Of a stretch of 64,000 nt of DNA, positions 32,758-41,518 are shown piece after piece (positions within the stretch are counted from its first letter, which is position 1; each line of letters begins with the position of its first letter). Below the pieces are notes generated by a model. The model did no database searches. It saw only the letters and a program-made list of their open reading frames with translations, and was not told where the DNA came from. This stretch comes from CAZSAT01 sp964604675. Its GTDB lineage: Bacteria > Myxococcota_A > UBA796 > CAJQPC01. The stretch is from assembly GCA_964604675.1 (NCBI GenBank), contig CAZSAT010000008.1, forward strand, positions 1 to 64,000, given 5' to 3'. A program made the translations under genes and the position numbers.

Positions 32758-34205
32758 GGGACCTCCACGAGCTGCCAGTCACCTTCGCGGTCGAGGCGCT
32801 CCAGCCCTGCATACCCCGGATGGGCCTGGCCGATCGCCTCGCGAAGGGCCGCCTCGTCGTCCCACGGGAGCGCGTCCCAGCCCGCCTCACCCCTGGCGCG
32901 GGCCAGCTCGCGGAAGATGGCCCAGGGCGCGGCGCTCTCGGCCATCGGGGCGAGCACGGGCGGGCTGTAGCGCACCCGGAGCTCGCTCGAGGTCAGGCAG
33001 CCGCCCGCCTCGTACAGGCTCTGCGCGGGCAGCAGCACGGTGAGCGCCGTGTCCTCCAGCATGTCGGGTCGTAGGGTCTCCGCCACGTACACGCGGCGGT
33101 CGCCGGTCAGGGCCGTGCCGACGCCGATGCAGGCGTGCTCGCCGCCGCGCAGGCCCTGCTCCCAGAGGCCTGCTGCGTTGGCGGCCTCGTCCAGCAGCAC
33201 CACGCCCCCCGCGCCTTCACCGTGCAGCGCGCCGAGCCCGCTCGGAAGGCGCTGGCACACGCTCACAGCGCGGCTCGCCCGCCCGACCAGCCGTGCGAGC
33301 CAGGCGATCTCGGCAGGCCGAACCCCCGGGCCGGCGTGGACGTGCTCCGCGTGAGCGGTTCCGAGGGTCTTCAGGAGGCAGCCGAGCAGCCCGTCGAGAT
33401 CCTTCGCGGCCACCAGGTCGTCGACGATGCGCGTGCCGAAGAGCGCGGACGTCGCCCGCGATGGCACCCAGGCATGCATCGGCCCCGTGCCGAGCGCGAC
33501 CACCCGTGCGCCACGACGCTTCGCCTCGTCGAGCCAGGCCAGGAGCATGGGCTGGTCGCGCTCCGCCGTGACCCCCCAGAGCAGGATCAGGTCGGCGTCC
33601 AGCAGAGCGTCGAAGCGGGCGGGCACCAACTCCGTGCGCGCTGCGCCCCAGCGCTCCAGCCCGGTGGCCCAGCAGGACATGTCCAAAAGGGTGGCGAGGG
33701 CCTGCGCGGCGAACGCCGTCTCGTGGGTGACGGAGGACGCGAGGGAGAGGCCGCTCGCTCCGTCGAGCACGCTCTCCGCTTCGCGCAGTGCGGTGTCCCA
33801 GGACACCCTTCGAAAGCCCCGCTCGCTGTCGCGCCGGACGAAGGGGACCGGCAGGCGCCCGAGCTCTTCCACCGGCAGCCCACGGAGCCGCTCCACGTGC
33901 AGCAGGTCGGCCGGGAGCAGGGGTCCGCGGGTCTTGGCGGCGAGCGTCTCGAGCCGTCGTCGGCAGAGGTGCAGGCCCGGGTGGGTGTCGTCGGCAAGAC
34001 CTCGGCTGCCCAGGCTGCACCCGTCGCAGACGCCCTGGCTGAGCACGGCCCAGGCGGGGCCCAGACGCTCGCGGTTGTTCCACAGCGCCACCAGCGCTTC
34101 GCGGTAGTCCTGCGGCTTGTCGCGCCCGAGCCCGAACGGGACCGGGCTGACGATGGCGGTGTCGCCCCGAACGGGCGGGCCGGGGAGCTGTGGCGTGTCG
34201 GCCAT
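32754..34205 (-). CDS. Compact molybdopterin-oxidoreductase-family protein
   Basis: The protein has 483 residues from the ATG at 34205. The start matches the FdhF/YdeP-like (TIGR01701-type) family: a Cys-x-x-Cys motif (SQGVCDGC, Cys60 and Cys63), a further Cys81, then RLPVPFVRRDSERGFRRVSWDTAL. The usual family length is about 700-770 residues, and the typical RVCH-type cofactor segment is not evident. The C-terminal molybdopterin-dinucleotide domain appears missing or very short. It may be a degenerate or non-cofactor protein. It is divergent from ccmA with 72 nt between starts. Confidence 0.78.
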   Translation of the reverse strand: MADTPQLPGPPVRGDTAIVSPVPFGLGRDKPQDYREALVALWNNRERLGPAWAVLSQGVCDGCSLGSRGLADDTHPGLHLCRRRLETLAAKTRGPLLPADLLHVERLRGLPVEELGRLPVPFVRRDSERGFRRVSWDTALREAESVLDGASGLSLASSVTHETAFAAQALATLLDMSCWATGLERWGAARTELVPARFDALLDADLILLWGVTAERDQPMLLAWLDEAKRRGARVVALGTGPMHAWVPSRATSALFGTRIVDDLVAAKDLDGLLGCLLKTLGTAHAEHVHAGPGVRPAEIAWLARLVGRASRAVSVCQRLPSGLGALHGEGAGGVVLLDEAANAAGLWEQGLRGGEHACIGVGTALTGDRRVYVAETLRPDMLEDTALTVLLPAQSLYEAGGCLTSSELRVRYSPPVLAPMAESAAPWAIFRELARARGEAGWDALPWDDEAALREAIGQAHPGYAGLERLDREGDWQLVEVP

Positions 34206-34277
34206 GGCCGGGTCTACCACGCCCCCCGGCATGCATCAGCACTCCGGCGCGCCACCTCACCACGTTAGAGGCACGGG

Positions 34278-34967
34278 ATGCCTGCAGCAGCCATCGAAGC
34301 GCGCGACGTCGGCCGTCGCTACGGGCGTCGCTGGGCCCTGGCGCGCCTCGACCTGATCGTGCCGGAAGGCAGCTTCTTCCTGCTCGTCGGCGCCAACGGA
34401 TCCGGCAAGACCACCTTCCTTCGACTCGCCGCCAGCGCGGAGCAGCGCAACCGCGGTGAGCTGGCCGTGTTCGGGCAGGACCCCGCGAGGCGGGCCGAGA
34501 ACCTCCGCGCCCACGTCGCCCTGCTCTCGCACAAGGCCGGCCTGTACGAGGACCTCTCGGCCCGCGAGAACCTCGAGCTGCTCGCAGGGCTTGCGAGCAT
34601 GGAGCCGCGGATCGCCGAGTGGCTCGCCGCGGTCCAGCTGGAGGACCGCCCCGACCCGGTGCGCTGCTTCTCGGCCGGCATGCGCAAGCGGCTGGCCTTC
34701 GCCCGGCTGATCGCCCAGCGGCCCAGGTTGGCGTTGATCGACGAACCCTACGGCCAGCTGGATCCGGTCGGGTTCGACCTGGTCGACGGCCTGATGCACA
34801 CGCTGCGCGACCAGGGGGCCACGGTGGTCATCGCCTCCCACCTCGTGGAGCGCGCCTCGCGCCAGGCCGACACGGCACTGGTCCTGCACCAGGGCACCCC
34901 GCGCTGGCAGGGACCGGCTCGGAAGGTGCCCGCCGCGTGGGCCGCCGTGCACCGGGTGCCGGCATGA
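34278..34967 (+). CDS. ccmA: Cytochrome c biogenesis ABC transporter ATPase CcmA
   Basis: The protein has 229 residues. Walker A is GANGSGKT (38-45), the signature is FSAGMRKR (131-138) and Walker B is LALIDEP (151-157), followed by the H-loop IASH. It energises release of haem-loaded CcmE by the CcmABCD complex. The last 4 nt overlap ccmB. It is the first gene of the ccmA-I run, all genes of which overlap or nearly touch. Confidence 0.96.
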   Translation: MPAAAIEARDVGRRYGRRWALARLDLIVPEGSFFLLVGANGSGKTTFLRLAASAEQRNRGELAVFGQDPARRAENLRAHVALLSHKAGLYEDLSARENLELLAGLASMEPRIAEWLAAVQLEDRPDPVRCFSAGMRKRLAFARLIAQRPRLALIDEPYGQLDPVGFDLVDGLMHTLRDQGATVVIASHLVERASRQADTALVLHQGTPRWQGPARKVPAAWAAVHRVPA

Positions 34968-35629
34968 ACCAGCTCCGCTGGATGCTCTACAAGGATCTGC
35001 TCATCGAGTGGCGGGGTCGCGCACGCGTGGCCGCTCTGTCCACCTTCGCGGTCACCCTGCTCCTGCTCTTCAGCTTCGCCGTCGGCCCCGACACCGACGC
35101 GCTCCGCACGCACGCCCCGGCCTACCTCTGGCTCAGCGTCTTGACGGCCTCCACGCTCCTGCTCACCCACGGCTTCAAGCTCGAGGTCGAGTCGGGCGCC
35201 ATGGAGGGCCTGCTGCTGCTCCCGGTCAGCCCCCGGGCGATCTTCTACGGCAAGGCGATCGCCAACATGGTGCTCTTGTTGGCGGTGGGCGTGGTCGCTC
35301 TGCTGGTGACGCTGGTCCTCTTCGACGTCACCCCGCGGGAGAACCCGATCTGGCTGCTCCTCATCCTGGTGCTCGGAACCGCCGGCGTGTCGGCACCTGG
35401 AACGCTGTACGCCGGCCTGACCGCGCGCCTGCACGCGGCCCAGATGGTGCTGCCTGTGCTGCTCTTCCCGTTGGTCGTGCCCTGCATGGTCGCGGCGGTC
35501 CGCGCGACGAGCCTCGTGCTCGGCGGGGACGCGATGGGTCAACTCGACAGTTGGCTGTGGGTGCTCGGCTGCTTCGACGCTATCTACTGGAGCCTCTGCG
35601 GCGTCCTCTTCGGAAAGGTGATCGGCTGA
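34964..35629 (+). CDS. ccmB: Cytochrome c biogenesis membrane protein CcmB
   Basis: The protein has 221 residues, close to the family size. It starts with a WMLYKDLLIEWR motif at the membrane edge and has six hydrophobic helices. The SGAMEGLLLLPVSPRAIFYGKAIAN segment is a CcmB hallmark. It forms the CcmABCD complex that transfers haem to CcmE. It overlaps ccmA by ATGA and ends TGATG into ccmC. Confidence 0.95.
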   Translation: MNQLRWMLYKDLLIEWRGRARVAALSTFAVTLLLLFSFAVGPDTDALRTHAPAYLWLSVLTASTLLLTHGFKLEVESGAMEGLLLLPVSPRAIFYGKAIANMVLLLAVGVVALLVTLVLFDVTPRENPIWLLLILVLGTAGVSAPGTLYAGLTARLHAAQMVLPVLLFPLVVPCMVAAVRATSLVLGGDAMGQLDSWLWVLGCFDAIYWSLCGVLFGKVIG

Positions 35630-36312
35630 TGCGCAAGGACTGGGCCCTCGTCGCCACGGGTTTCGTGCTCCTCGCCATCGGGCACGGCCTCGGGCTCTTC
35701 TTCGTCCCACCAGAAGCGATGATGGGCGAGACCGGGCGCATCTTCTACGTGCACGTGCCCACGGCGTGGAACTGCCTCGTGATGTTCCTCATCGCCTTCG
35801 TGTGCGCGGTGATGGTGCTCTGGTCGGGCCATCCCAAGTGGGACGCTCGGACCACCGGCTACGTCGAGGTCGGCACCCTCTACAACGTGATGCTGCTCTT
35901 CCAGGGCAGCATCTGGGCGAGGCCCACCTGGGGCGTGTACTGGACCTGGGACCCCCGCCTCACCACGGCGGCGGTGATGGCGGTCACCTTCGCCGGGGTG
36001 ATGGTGCTGCGCAAGCTCATCGAAGACCCCGAGCGGCGGGCCACGGCCCACGCGGTCGCCACCGTGGTGGCCTTCGTGAACGTCCCGGTGGTCTACATGT
36101 CGGTGAAGTGGTGGCGCACGCTCCACCAGGACATGTCGAGTCCTTCGACGGTCGACAGCGTGATGCACTGGCCGCTGCGCACCGCGGCCATCGGCATGTT
36201 GTTGCTGGGCGTCGGCTTCGCCATGGTCCGTGCGGAGCTGGAGCGTCGCCGCATCGCCATCGAGGACGAAGCCCCGGAGCTTCCTCCCGTGCCCAACCCG
36301 CTGGAGGTCTGA
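35629..36312 (+). CDS. ccmC: Haem-handling protein CcmC
   Basis: The protein has 227 residues and six membrane helices. The tryptophan-rich WWD domain is present (ARPTWGVYWTWDPRLTTA), and the haem-ligand histidines are in the first periplasmic region (FYVHVPTAWN) and later (WWRTLHQD). CcmC presents haem to CcmE. Its stop lies 1 nt before ccmD. Confidence 0.96.
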   Translation: MRKDWALVATGFVLLAIGHGLGLFFVPPEAMMGETGRIFYVHVPTAWNCLVMFLIAFVCAVMVLWSGHPKWDARTTGYVEVGTLYNVMLLFQGSIWARPTWGVYWTWDPRLTTAAVMAVTFAGVMVLRKLIEDPERRATAHAVATVVAFVNVPVVYMSVKWWRTLHQDMSSPSTVDSVMHWPLRTAAIGMLLLGVGFAMVRAELERRRIAIEDEAPELPPVPNPLEV

Positions 36313-36313
36313 C

Positions 36314-36427
36314 ATGGACGGCATGGTCGTTGGTGGGTGGGAGTACGTCTGGGCCGCGTATGGGCTGTCCTGGATGGCCCTCGTGGGCTACACGGCGAGC
36401 CTCTGGCTGCGCGGGAAGGACACGTGA
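36314..36427 (+). CDS. ccmD: CcmD-like small membrane protein
   Basis: The protein has 37 residues, the usual CcmD size. A short N-terminus is followed by one membrane helix (about 12-31) and a charged RGKDT end. Sequence conservation in this family is low, so the call relies on size, topology and its position between ccmC and ccmE. It overlaps ccmE by GTGA. Confidence 0.88.
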   Translation: MDGMVVGGWEYVWAAYGLSWMALVGYTASLWLRGKDT

Positions 36428-36873
36428 ACGACCGGCTGAAGAAGCGGCTCTACCTGGTGGGCGCCCTCTCCGTGGGCGTGGGCGCCCTGTGCATCCTGGC
36501 ATTCGGCAACATCGGCGAGTCGCTGGTCTACTTCTGGAACCCGTCGGAGCTGCACGCGGCGGGCGACAAGTCCATCGGCGCCACCATCCGCCTCGGCGGC
36601 GTGGTGAAGACCGACACCCTGGACTGGCAGCCGGACACCCAGGACCTGCGCTTCACCGTCACCGACAACGTGCAAGAGGTGCAGGTCCACGCCACCGGGG
36701 CGCCGCCTCAGATGATGCGCGAAGGCATCGGTGTGGTGGTCGAGGGCACCATGACCGAGGCGGGCATCTTCGAGACCGACCGCCTGATGGTCAAGCACTC
36801 CAACGAGTACAAGGTTCCCGTGGACGGGGTCGACGCCGAGAAGCTCTACGAGTCCCTGGAGGACGAGTCGTGA
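36424..36873 (+). CDS. ccmE: Haem chaperone CcmE
   Basis: The protein has 149 residues from a GTG. One membrane anchor (about 8-27) precedes a beta-barrel OB-fold. The covalent haem-binding His125 lies in HSNEY with the accompanying Tyr129. The RLGGVV and FTVTDN segments are typical. It receives haem from CcmC and delivers it to CcmF. It overlaps ccmF by GTGA. Confidence 0.96.
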   Translation: MNDRLKKRLYLVGALSVGVGALCILAFGNIGESLVYFWNPSELHAAGDKSIGATIRLGGVVKTDTLDWQPDTQDLRFTVTDNVQEVQVHATGAPPQMMREGIGVVVEGTMTEAGIFETDRLMVKHSNEYKVPVDGVDAEKLYESLEDES

Positions 36874-38840
36874 TCGCGCCGCTCGGCCGCGGCCTGGTGC
36901 TGCTCGCGCTGCTCGCCTGTGCGGTGGGCGGGATCGTGGCGCTGTTGAGCGGCGCCCGTCGCAGCGAGCAGGGCTGGAACATCGCCCGCTGGATGGCCAT
37001 CACCGCGGTGGTCGCGATCATGGGCTCCACCGCCCTGATGGAGTACGCGCTCCTCGCCCGTGACTTCTCCGTGGCCTACGTCGCGCAGGTCGGCTCGGTC
37101 GACGTGCCGGACTACATCGCCTTCGTGTCGCTCTGGTCCAGCCTGGAGGGGTCGATCCTCTTCTGGGGCTTCGTGCTGATGGCGTACACCGCCGGCTTCG
37201 CGGTGAGCACCCGCGGTCGCTTCGGCTCGCTCACGCCCTATGCCCTCGGGATCCAGCTGCTCGTCGGGGTGTTCTTCACCTTCCTCATCGCGGGCGTGGC
37301 CAGCCCCTTCGGCACCATGGACCCGGTGCCCACGTCGGGGCCGGGGCCCAACCCGCTGCTGCAGAACCACCTCCTGATGGTGGTCCACCCCCCCGCGCTC
37401 TACCTGGGCTACGTCGGCATGAGCGTGCCCTTCTCCATGGCGGCCGGCGCCCTGCTGGCCGGGCGGCTCGAGGCGGGCTGGATGCGCCTGCTGCGACGCT
37501 GGATGCTCGTGCCCTGGGCCTTCCTCACCCTGGGCATCCTGCTCGGCGGCTGGTGGAGCTACGAGGTGCTCGGGTGGGGCGGCTACTGGGCCTGGGACCC
37601 CGTCGAGAACGCGAGCTTCCTGCCCTGGCTCACCGCCACGGCCTTCCTGCACAGCGCGCAGATCATGGAGCGCAAGGGCCAGTTCAAGGTCTGGACCCTG
37701 GTCCTGGCCATGGCGAGCTTCCTGCTCACGCTGCTCGGCACCTTCATGACCCGGTCCGGCGTCTTCAACTCGGTGCACAGCTTCACCCAGTCCGAGATCG
37801 GCCCGGTGTTTCTGGGCTTCATCGCCGTGGCCACGGGCTTCACCGTGGTGCTGCTCAGCCTGCGCATGGCGTCGCTCGCCCAGACCAGCACCGACCTCGA
37901 CGGCGTGGTCACCCGGCCCGGGCTCTTCCTGGCCAACAACCTGCTGTTCGTGGGCGTCACCTTCACGGTGCTGTTGGGCACCGTCTACCCGCTCCTGAAC
38001 GAGGCCGTGTCGGGCGAGCGGATCAGCGTGGGCGAGCCCTACTTCAACCAGATGACCCTGCCCCTGTGGATGGGCGTGCTGTTCCTGATGGGGGTCGGCC
38101 CGGTCTTTCCCTGGGGTCGCCCGGACGTCGACGAGCTGAAGAAGCGCGTGCTGCGTCCCGGTGTGGCCGCCGTGGTCGGCACCGCGCTGGCGCTGGGCCT
38201 CGGGCTCACCAACCCCTGGGGTGTGGCCACCGTTGCCCTCGCGGTCTTCGCCGGTACGGTCAGCGTGGCCGAGATCTGGGCGCCGGTCTCGGTGCGCATG
38301 GGCCGGGGCGAAGGCTTCACCGAGGCGGCCGGCAAGGCCTTGTCGCGGACGCGCCGGCGGGTGGCCGGCCACGTCGTGCACCTGGGTGTGGTGCTCCTCG
38401 CCATCGGCATCGCGGCGAGCTCCAGCATGCGGCAGGACGTGCAGAAGCTCATCGAGCGCGGTCAGACCATCGAGTGGGCAGGCTACGAGCTCACCTTCGA
38501 CGAGATGGAGATCCGCGAAGAACCCCACCTCCAGGCCACCGTGGCGCACGTGACGGTCGGGAGGGCGGGCTCGGTGATCACCCAGCTCGAGCCGTCGATG
38601 AACCACTACCGGTCCACCGGCCAGGCCATCGGCACCCCCGCGGTCTACACCGGCCCTGGCGAAGACCTCTACCTGTCGGTCATCAACGTCGAGGAAGACG
38701 TGCTGGCCATTCGCGTGTTGGTCGAGCCCCTGGTCGCCTGGGTCTGGCTCGGCGGCCTGGTGATGTTCCTCGGCGGCCTGCTCGCCGCCTGGCCGGCGCG
38801 GGCGTCCAAGGCGCCAGCGTCGGCGGAGGCCGCAGCATGA
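36870..38840 (+). CDS. ccmF: Cytochrome c haem lyase subunit CcmF
   Basis: The protein has 656 residues from a GTG, close to the usual length, with about fourteen membrane segments. The WWD domain is intact (GWGGYWAWDPVENASFLPWL), and the nearby His ligands in NHLLMVVHPPALYLGYVG are present. It attaches haem to apocytochromes. It overlaps ccmG by ATGA. Confidence 0.96.
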   Translation: MIAPLGRGLVLLALLACAVGGIVALLSGARRSEQGWNIARWMAITAVVAIMGSTALMEYALLARDFSVAYVAQVGSVDVPDYIAFVSLWSSLEGSILFWGFVLMAYTAGFAVSTRGRFGSLTPYALGIQLLVGVFFTFLIAGVASPFGTMDPVPTSGPGPNPLLQNHLLMVVHPPALYLGYVGMSVPFSMAAGALLAGRLEAGWMRLLRRWMLVPWAFLTLGILLGGWWSYEVLGWGGYWAWDPVENASFLPWLTATAFLHSAQIMERKGQFKVWTLVLAMASFLLTLLGTFMTRSGVFNSVHSFTQSEIGPVFLGFIAVATGFTVVLLSLRMASLAQTSTDLDGVVTRPGLFLANNLLFVGVTFTVLLGTVYPLLNEAVSGERISVGEPYFNQMTLPLWMGVLFLMGVGPVFPWGRPDVDELKKRVLRPGVAAVVGTALALGLGLTNPWGVATVALAVFAGTVSVAEIWAPVSVRMGRGEGFTEAAGKALSRTRRRVAGHVVHLGVVLLAIGIAASSSMRQDVQKLIERGQTIEWAGYELTFDEMEIREEPHLQATVAHVTVGRAGSVITQLEPSMNHYRSTGQAIGTPAVYTGPGEDLYLSVINVEEDVLAIRVLVEPLVAWVWLGGLVMFLGGLLAAWPARASKAPASAEAAA

Positions 38841-39352
38841 ACTGGAAGGTCCTGCTGGTCGGGCTGGCGCTCGTCGGCGCCCTCACCGCGATGCTCGCGA
38901 GCGGGTTCGGCAAGGACCCGAAGGCGCTGCCGAGCGTGCTCGAGGGGCGCATGGCACCCGGCTTCGAGCTGCAGACCCTGGACGGCGAGACCGTGCGGCT
39001 GGAGGACTTTCGAGGCAGTCCGCTGGTGCTCAACTTCTGGGCCACGTGGTGCAAGCCCTGTGCGGCGGAACACCCGGTGCTCCAGGAGGGCGCGGGCCGC
39101 TACCAGCCCCGCGGGGTGGTGTTCCTGGGCGTCGTCTACGCCGACGACGCCGCCAAGGTCGCTGCGTACCTCGAGCGCCACGGCTCGGCCTACCCCAACG
39201 CGCTCGACGCCACCGACCGCACCGCCATCGACTACGGCGTGGGCGGCGTGCCCGAGACCTTCTTCATCGATCGGGAGGGGCGCATCGCGCGCAAGTTCTC
39301 CGGGCCGCTGGACGCCAGCAGCCTCCAGGGCATCCTGGAGGAGATCCTGTGA
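38837..39352 (+). CDS. ccmG: Thiol-disulfide oxidoreductase CcmG (DsbE-like)
   Basis: The protein has 171 residues. A membrane anchor (about 4-22) precedes a thioredoxin fold with active site WCKPC (Cys72 and Cys75). The GVPETFFIDREGRI segment with cis-Pro is typical of CcmG/DsbE. It keeps apocytochrome CxxCH thiols reduced. It ends in a GTGA overlap with ccmH. Confidence 0.95.
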   Translation: MNWKVLLVGLALVGALTAMLASGFGKDPKALPSVLEGRMAPGFELQTLDGETVRLEDFRGSPLVLNFWATWCKPCAAEHPVLQEGAGRYQPRGVVFLGVVYADDAAKVAAYLERHGSAYPNALDATDRTAIDYGVGGVPETFFIDREGRIARKFSGPLDASSLQGILEEIL

Positions 39353-39810
39353 TCGCGCTCTGGTTGGGGGCCGCGCTCGCCCTGGATCCGGGTGTGGGGG
39401 TCGAGCCTCTCGGCGAGGTCCCAGCCGCCGAGCAGGTCGATCACCTGACCCAGCACATCTCCAAGAAGCTCCGCTGCCCGGTCTGCCAGGGCCTGTCGGT
39501 CGCCGACAGCTCGGCCGACGCCGCCGTTGCGATGAAGGCACGCATCCAGGAGCTGGTGGAGCAGGGCTACACCGAAGCCCAGATCGTGGACTACTTCATC
39601 GATCGCTACGGCGAGTGGGTGCTGCTCGAACCCAAGGTCGACACCAACCTCGTGGTCTGGGTGCTCCCCGTGGTGGCGCTGGTGGTCGGCCTCGGGGTGC
39701 TGTTCGGAAGGAAGCGCGAGGAGGCGCCGCCCGAACCGGCGCTGAGACCTGGCCATGAGCTGGCCGACGATCCATACGCCGCGCGCGTGCTCGCGGAGCT
39801 CGAGGACTGA
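39349..39810 (+). CDS. ccmH: Cytochrome c maturation thiol protein CcmH
   Basis: The protein has 153 residues from a GTG. A signal segment precedes the LRCPVCQ motif (Cys43 and Cys46), and DYFIDRYGEWVLLEPK is conserved. One membrane helix follows at about 102-118. It corresponds to the N-terminal, redox half of E. coli CcmH. The TPR half is encoded separately by the next gene, with a TGATG junction. Confidence 0.95.
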   Translation: MIALWLGAALALDPGVGVEPLGEVPAAEQVDHLTQHISKKLRCPVCQGLSVADSSADAAVAMKARIQELVEQGYTEAQIVDYFIDRYGEWVLLEPKVDTNLVVWVLPVVALVVGLGVLFGRKREEAPPEPALRPGHELADDPYAARVLAELED

Positions 39811-41006
39811 TGGACTGGGACACCTGGGGACCGCCGATCGCCGTGCTCGTGGTCGGCGTGGTCGGAGGCGTGCTGGTGGCCATGCAGGCTGGCGACGGCA
39901 CCGTGGCATCCGACGACGAACAGGACCTCCGCGCACGGCACGATCAGCTGCTCGAGCAGCTCCGCGCCCTGGAGGTCGACGCCCGTCGTCTGGGCAAGGA
40001 GGAGCACGAGCGGCAGAAGGCGGCGCTGGTGCGCGAGGCCGCCGGGGTGCTGCGGGCCCTCGACGCGGGCCCCGAGACCACCGCCTCGGAACCGGTGACG
40101 GTGCGGCCCTCGGTGCGCAAGGCGGTGGCCTGGATCGTGGGCTCGCTGGCCTTCTTCGCCGCGGCCGCCGTGGTGTTGGTGAAGACCGCGAAGCCGCGTC
40201 AGGAAGACCCGGCGATGGCGCCCATGCAGGCCGCCGCCCAAGAGGCGGAGCGCGAGCTCGCTGCTGCGCAGGCCACGCTGGAGACCAACCCGCAGGATCT
40301 GGACGCGCTGAACGTGCTGGGCCACCACGCCTTGATGAACCAGCAGCTCCAGGAGGCCATGCAGTACGTGGACCAGGCGCGCGGGATCGACGGCACCGAC
40401 CCTCACGTGGTCACCCACCTGGGCGCCCTGCAGTTGCTGGTCGGCATGCACGAGAAGGCCGAAGAGAGCTTCGGGCAAGCGGTCCTGGACGACGCGAGCC
40501 TGGCGGAGGCCTGGATCTGGTGGGGCGTGAGCCTGGCGCAGCGTGGCGAGACCGACGGGGCCAGGGCCAAGCTGCAGGACGCGCTGCGCGTGGCCACCCG
40601 AGCGCAGGATCAGGCCGCCGCGCACAGCCTGTTGCAGGACCTCGAGAAGGCCTCGGCGCCTGCGGCGTTCACCGGCACGGTGACCCTGGCCGACGGGTCG
40701 CCCTCCGGCACCGGCGTTCTGTATGTGTATGCCCGCCGGAGCGAGGTCGCTGCAGGACCGCCGCTCGCGGCGCTTCGGCTGCCGCGGTGGGAGTTCCCCC
40801 AGGCCTTCGTGCTGACCGACAGCGATCTGCTGCCCATGGCCGGCGGCGCCTGGCCGGAGCAGGTGTGGGTGAGCGCGAAGCTCGATGTCGACGGGGATCC
40901 GGCCACCGACAGCCCGGACGACCTGACCGCGGTGGCGGTCGGTCCGCTGGCTTCGGGTGCCACCGAGGTGACGATCGTGCTCGGCGCGAGCAGCGACGAG
41001 CCGTAG
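39810..41006 (+). CDS. ccmI: TPR-containing CcmI-like protein
   Basis: The protein has 398 residues. Two membrane segments (about 9-26 and 104-124) flank a coiled-coil cytoplasmic loop, and a TPR region (about 150-270) with NPQDLDALNVLGHHAL-type helices follows. The last 130 residues match the C-terminal CcmI/CcmH domain (GVLYVYARRSEV, GPPLAALRLPRWEFPQAF, MAGGAWPEQVWVSAKLD). This is the apocytochrome-binding partner of CcmF. It is the last gene of the ccm operon. Confidence 0.9.
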   Translation: MDWDTWGPPIAVLVVGVVGGVLVAMQAGDGTVASDDEQDLRARHDQLLEQLRALEVDARRLGKEEHERQKAALVREAAGVLRALDAGPETTASEPVTVRPSVRKAVAWIVGSLAFFAAAAVVLVKTAKPRQEDPAMAPMQAAAQEAERELAAAQATLETNPQDLDALNVLGHHALMNQQLQEAMQYVDQARGIDGTDPHVVTHLGALQLLVGMHEKAEESFGQAVLDDASLAEAWIWWGVSLAQRGETDGARAKLQDALRVATRAQDQAAAHSLLQDLEKASAPAAFTGTVTLADGSPSGTGVLYVYARRSEVAAGPPLAALRLPRWEFPQAFVLTDSDLLPMAGGAWPEQVWVSAKLDVDGDPATDSPDDLTAVAVGPLASGATEVTIVLGASSDEP

Positions 41007-41014
41007 AGCGCCAA

Positions 41015-41464
41015 TCAGGGAGTCGTTGGCGGCGGCGGCGGCGCTTCGTCGCTCAGGAACCAGGCACCGCTGTCGACCTCGTACCACCGCTGCAGATCCA
41101 CCCGCTGCTCCAGCAGCTGCTTGGGCAGGCGGTAGCCGGTGATCTGGATGGCGGCGGTGCCCTCACGGACCACGCCGTCGCCGTCGGGATCGTGGCGGGA
41201 GCCCACCTCCACCCGCAGCACCGTGGCGGACTGGTAGCGGTAGTCCGCTCCGGATCCCTGGGTGGTCATCCACACCAGCCGCTCCTGCTGGTCCTCGATG
41301 AACGCCGCCGCCGTGCCGAAGTCGTTCCAGCGCACGGCGTCCCAGTAGGCCGAGGCCGACTCGCCGAGCACGCGCTCGGCCCGGTCGGTCTGGCGCAGCT
41401 GTTTCCTGTCGCCAGCGCAGCCGGCGGAGAGGGCGAGGACCGATACCAGGGCGATTGCGCGCAT
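41015..41464 (-). CDS. Small lipoprotein of unknown function
   Basis: The protein has 149 residues. The ATG at 41464 gives a signal (MRAIALVSVLALSAGC, Cys16). The mature part is mixed alpha/beta with DYRYQSATVLRVEVGSRHDPDGDGVV and ends in a Pro-rich tail. It resembles a small NTF2-like or periplasmic domain, but I cannot name it. It is divergent from the YD-repeat gene at 41519 with 54 nt between starts. Confidence 0.8.
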   Translation of the reverse strand: MRAIALVSVLALSAGCAGDRKQLRQTDRAERVLGESASAYWDAVRWNDFGTAAAFIEDQQERLVWMTTQGSGADYRYQSATVLRVEVGSRHDPDGDGVVREGTAAIQITGYRLPKQLLEQRVDLQRWYEVDSGAWFLSDEAPPPPPTTP

Positions 41465-41518
41465 GGGTCCCCCTAACGACCCCTTTGGTACGATGGCGAT
41501 GCCTGGCTCAGGAGACCG

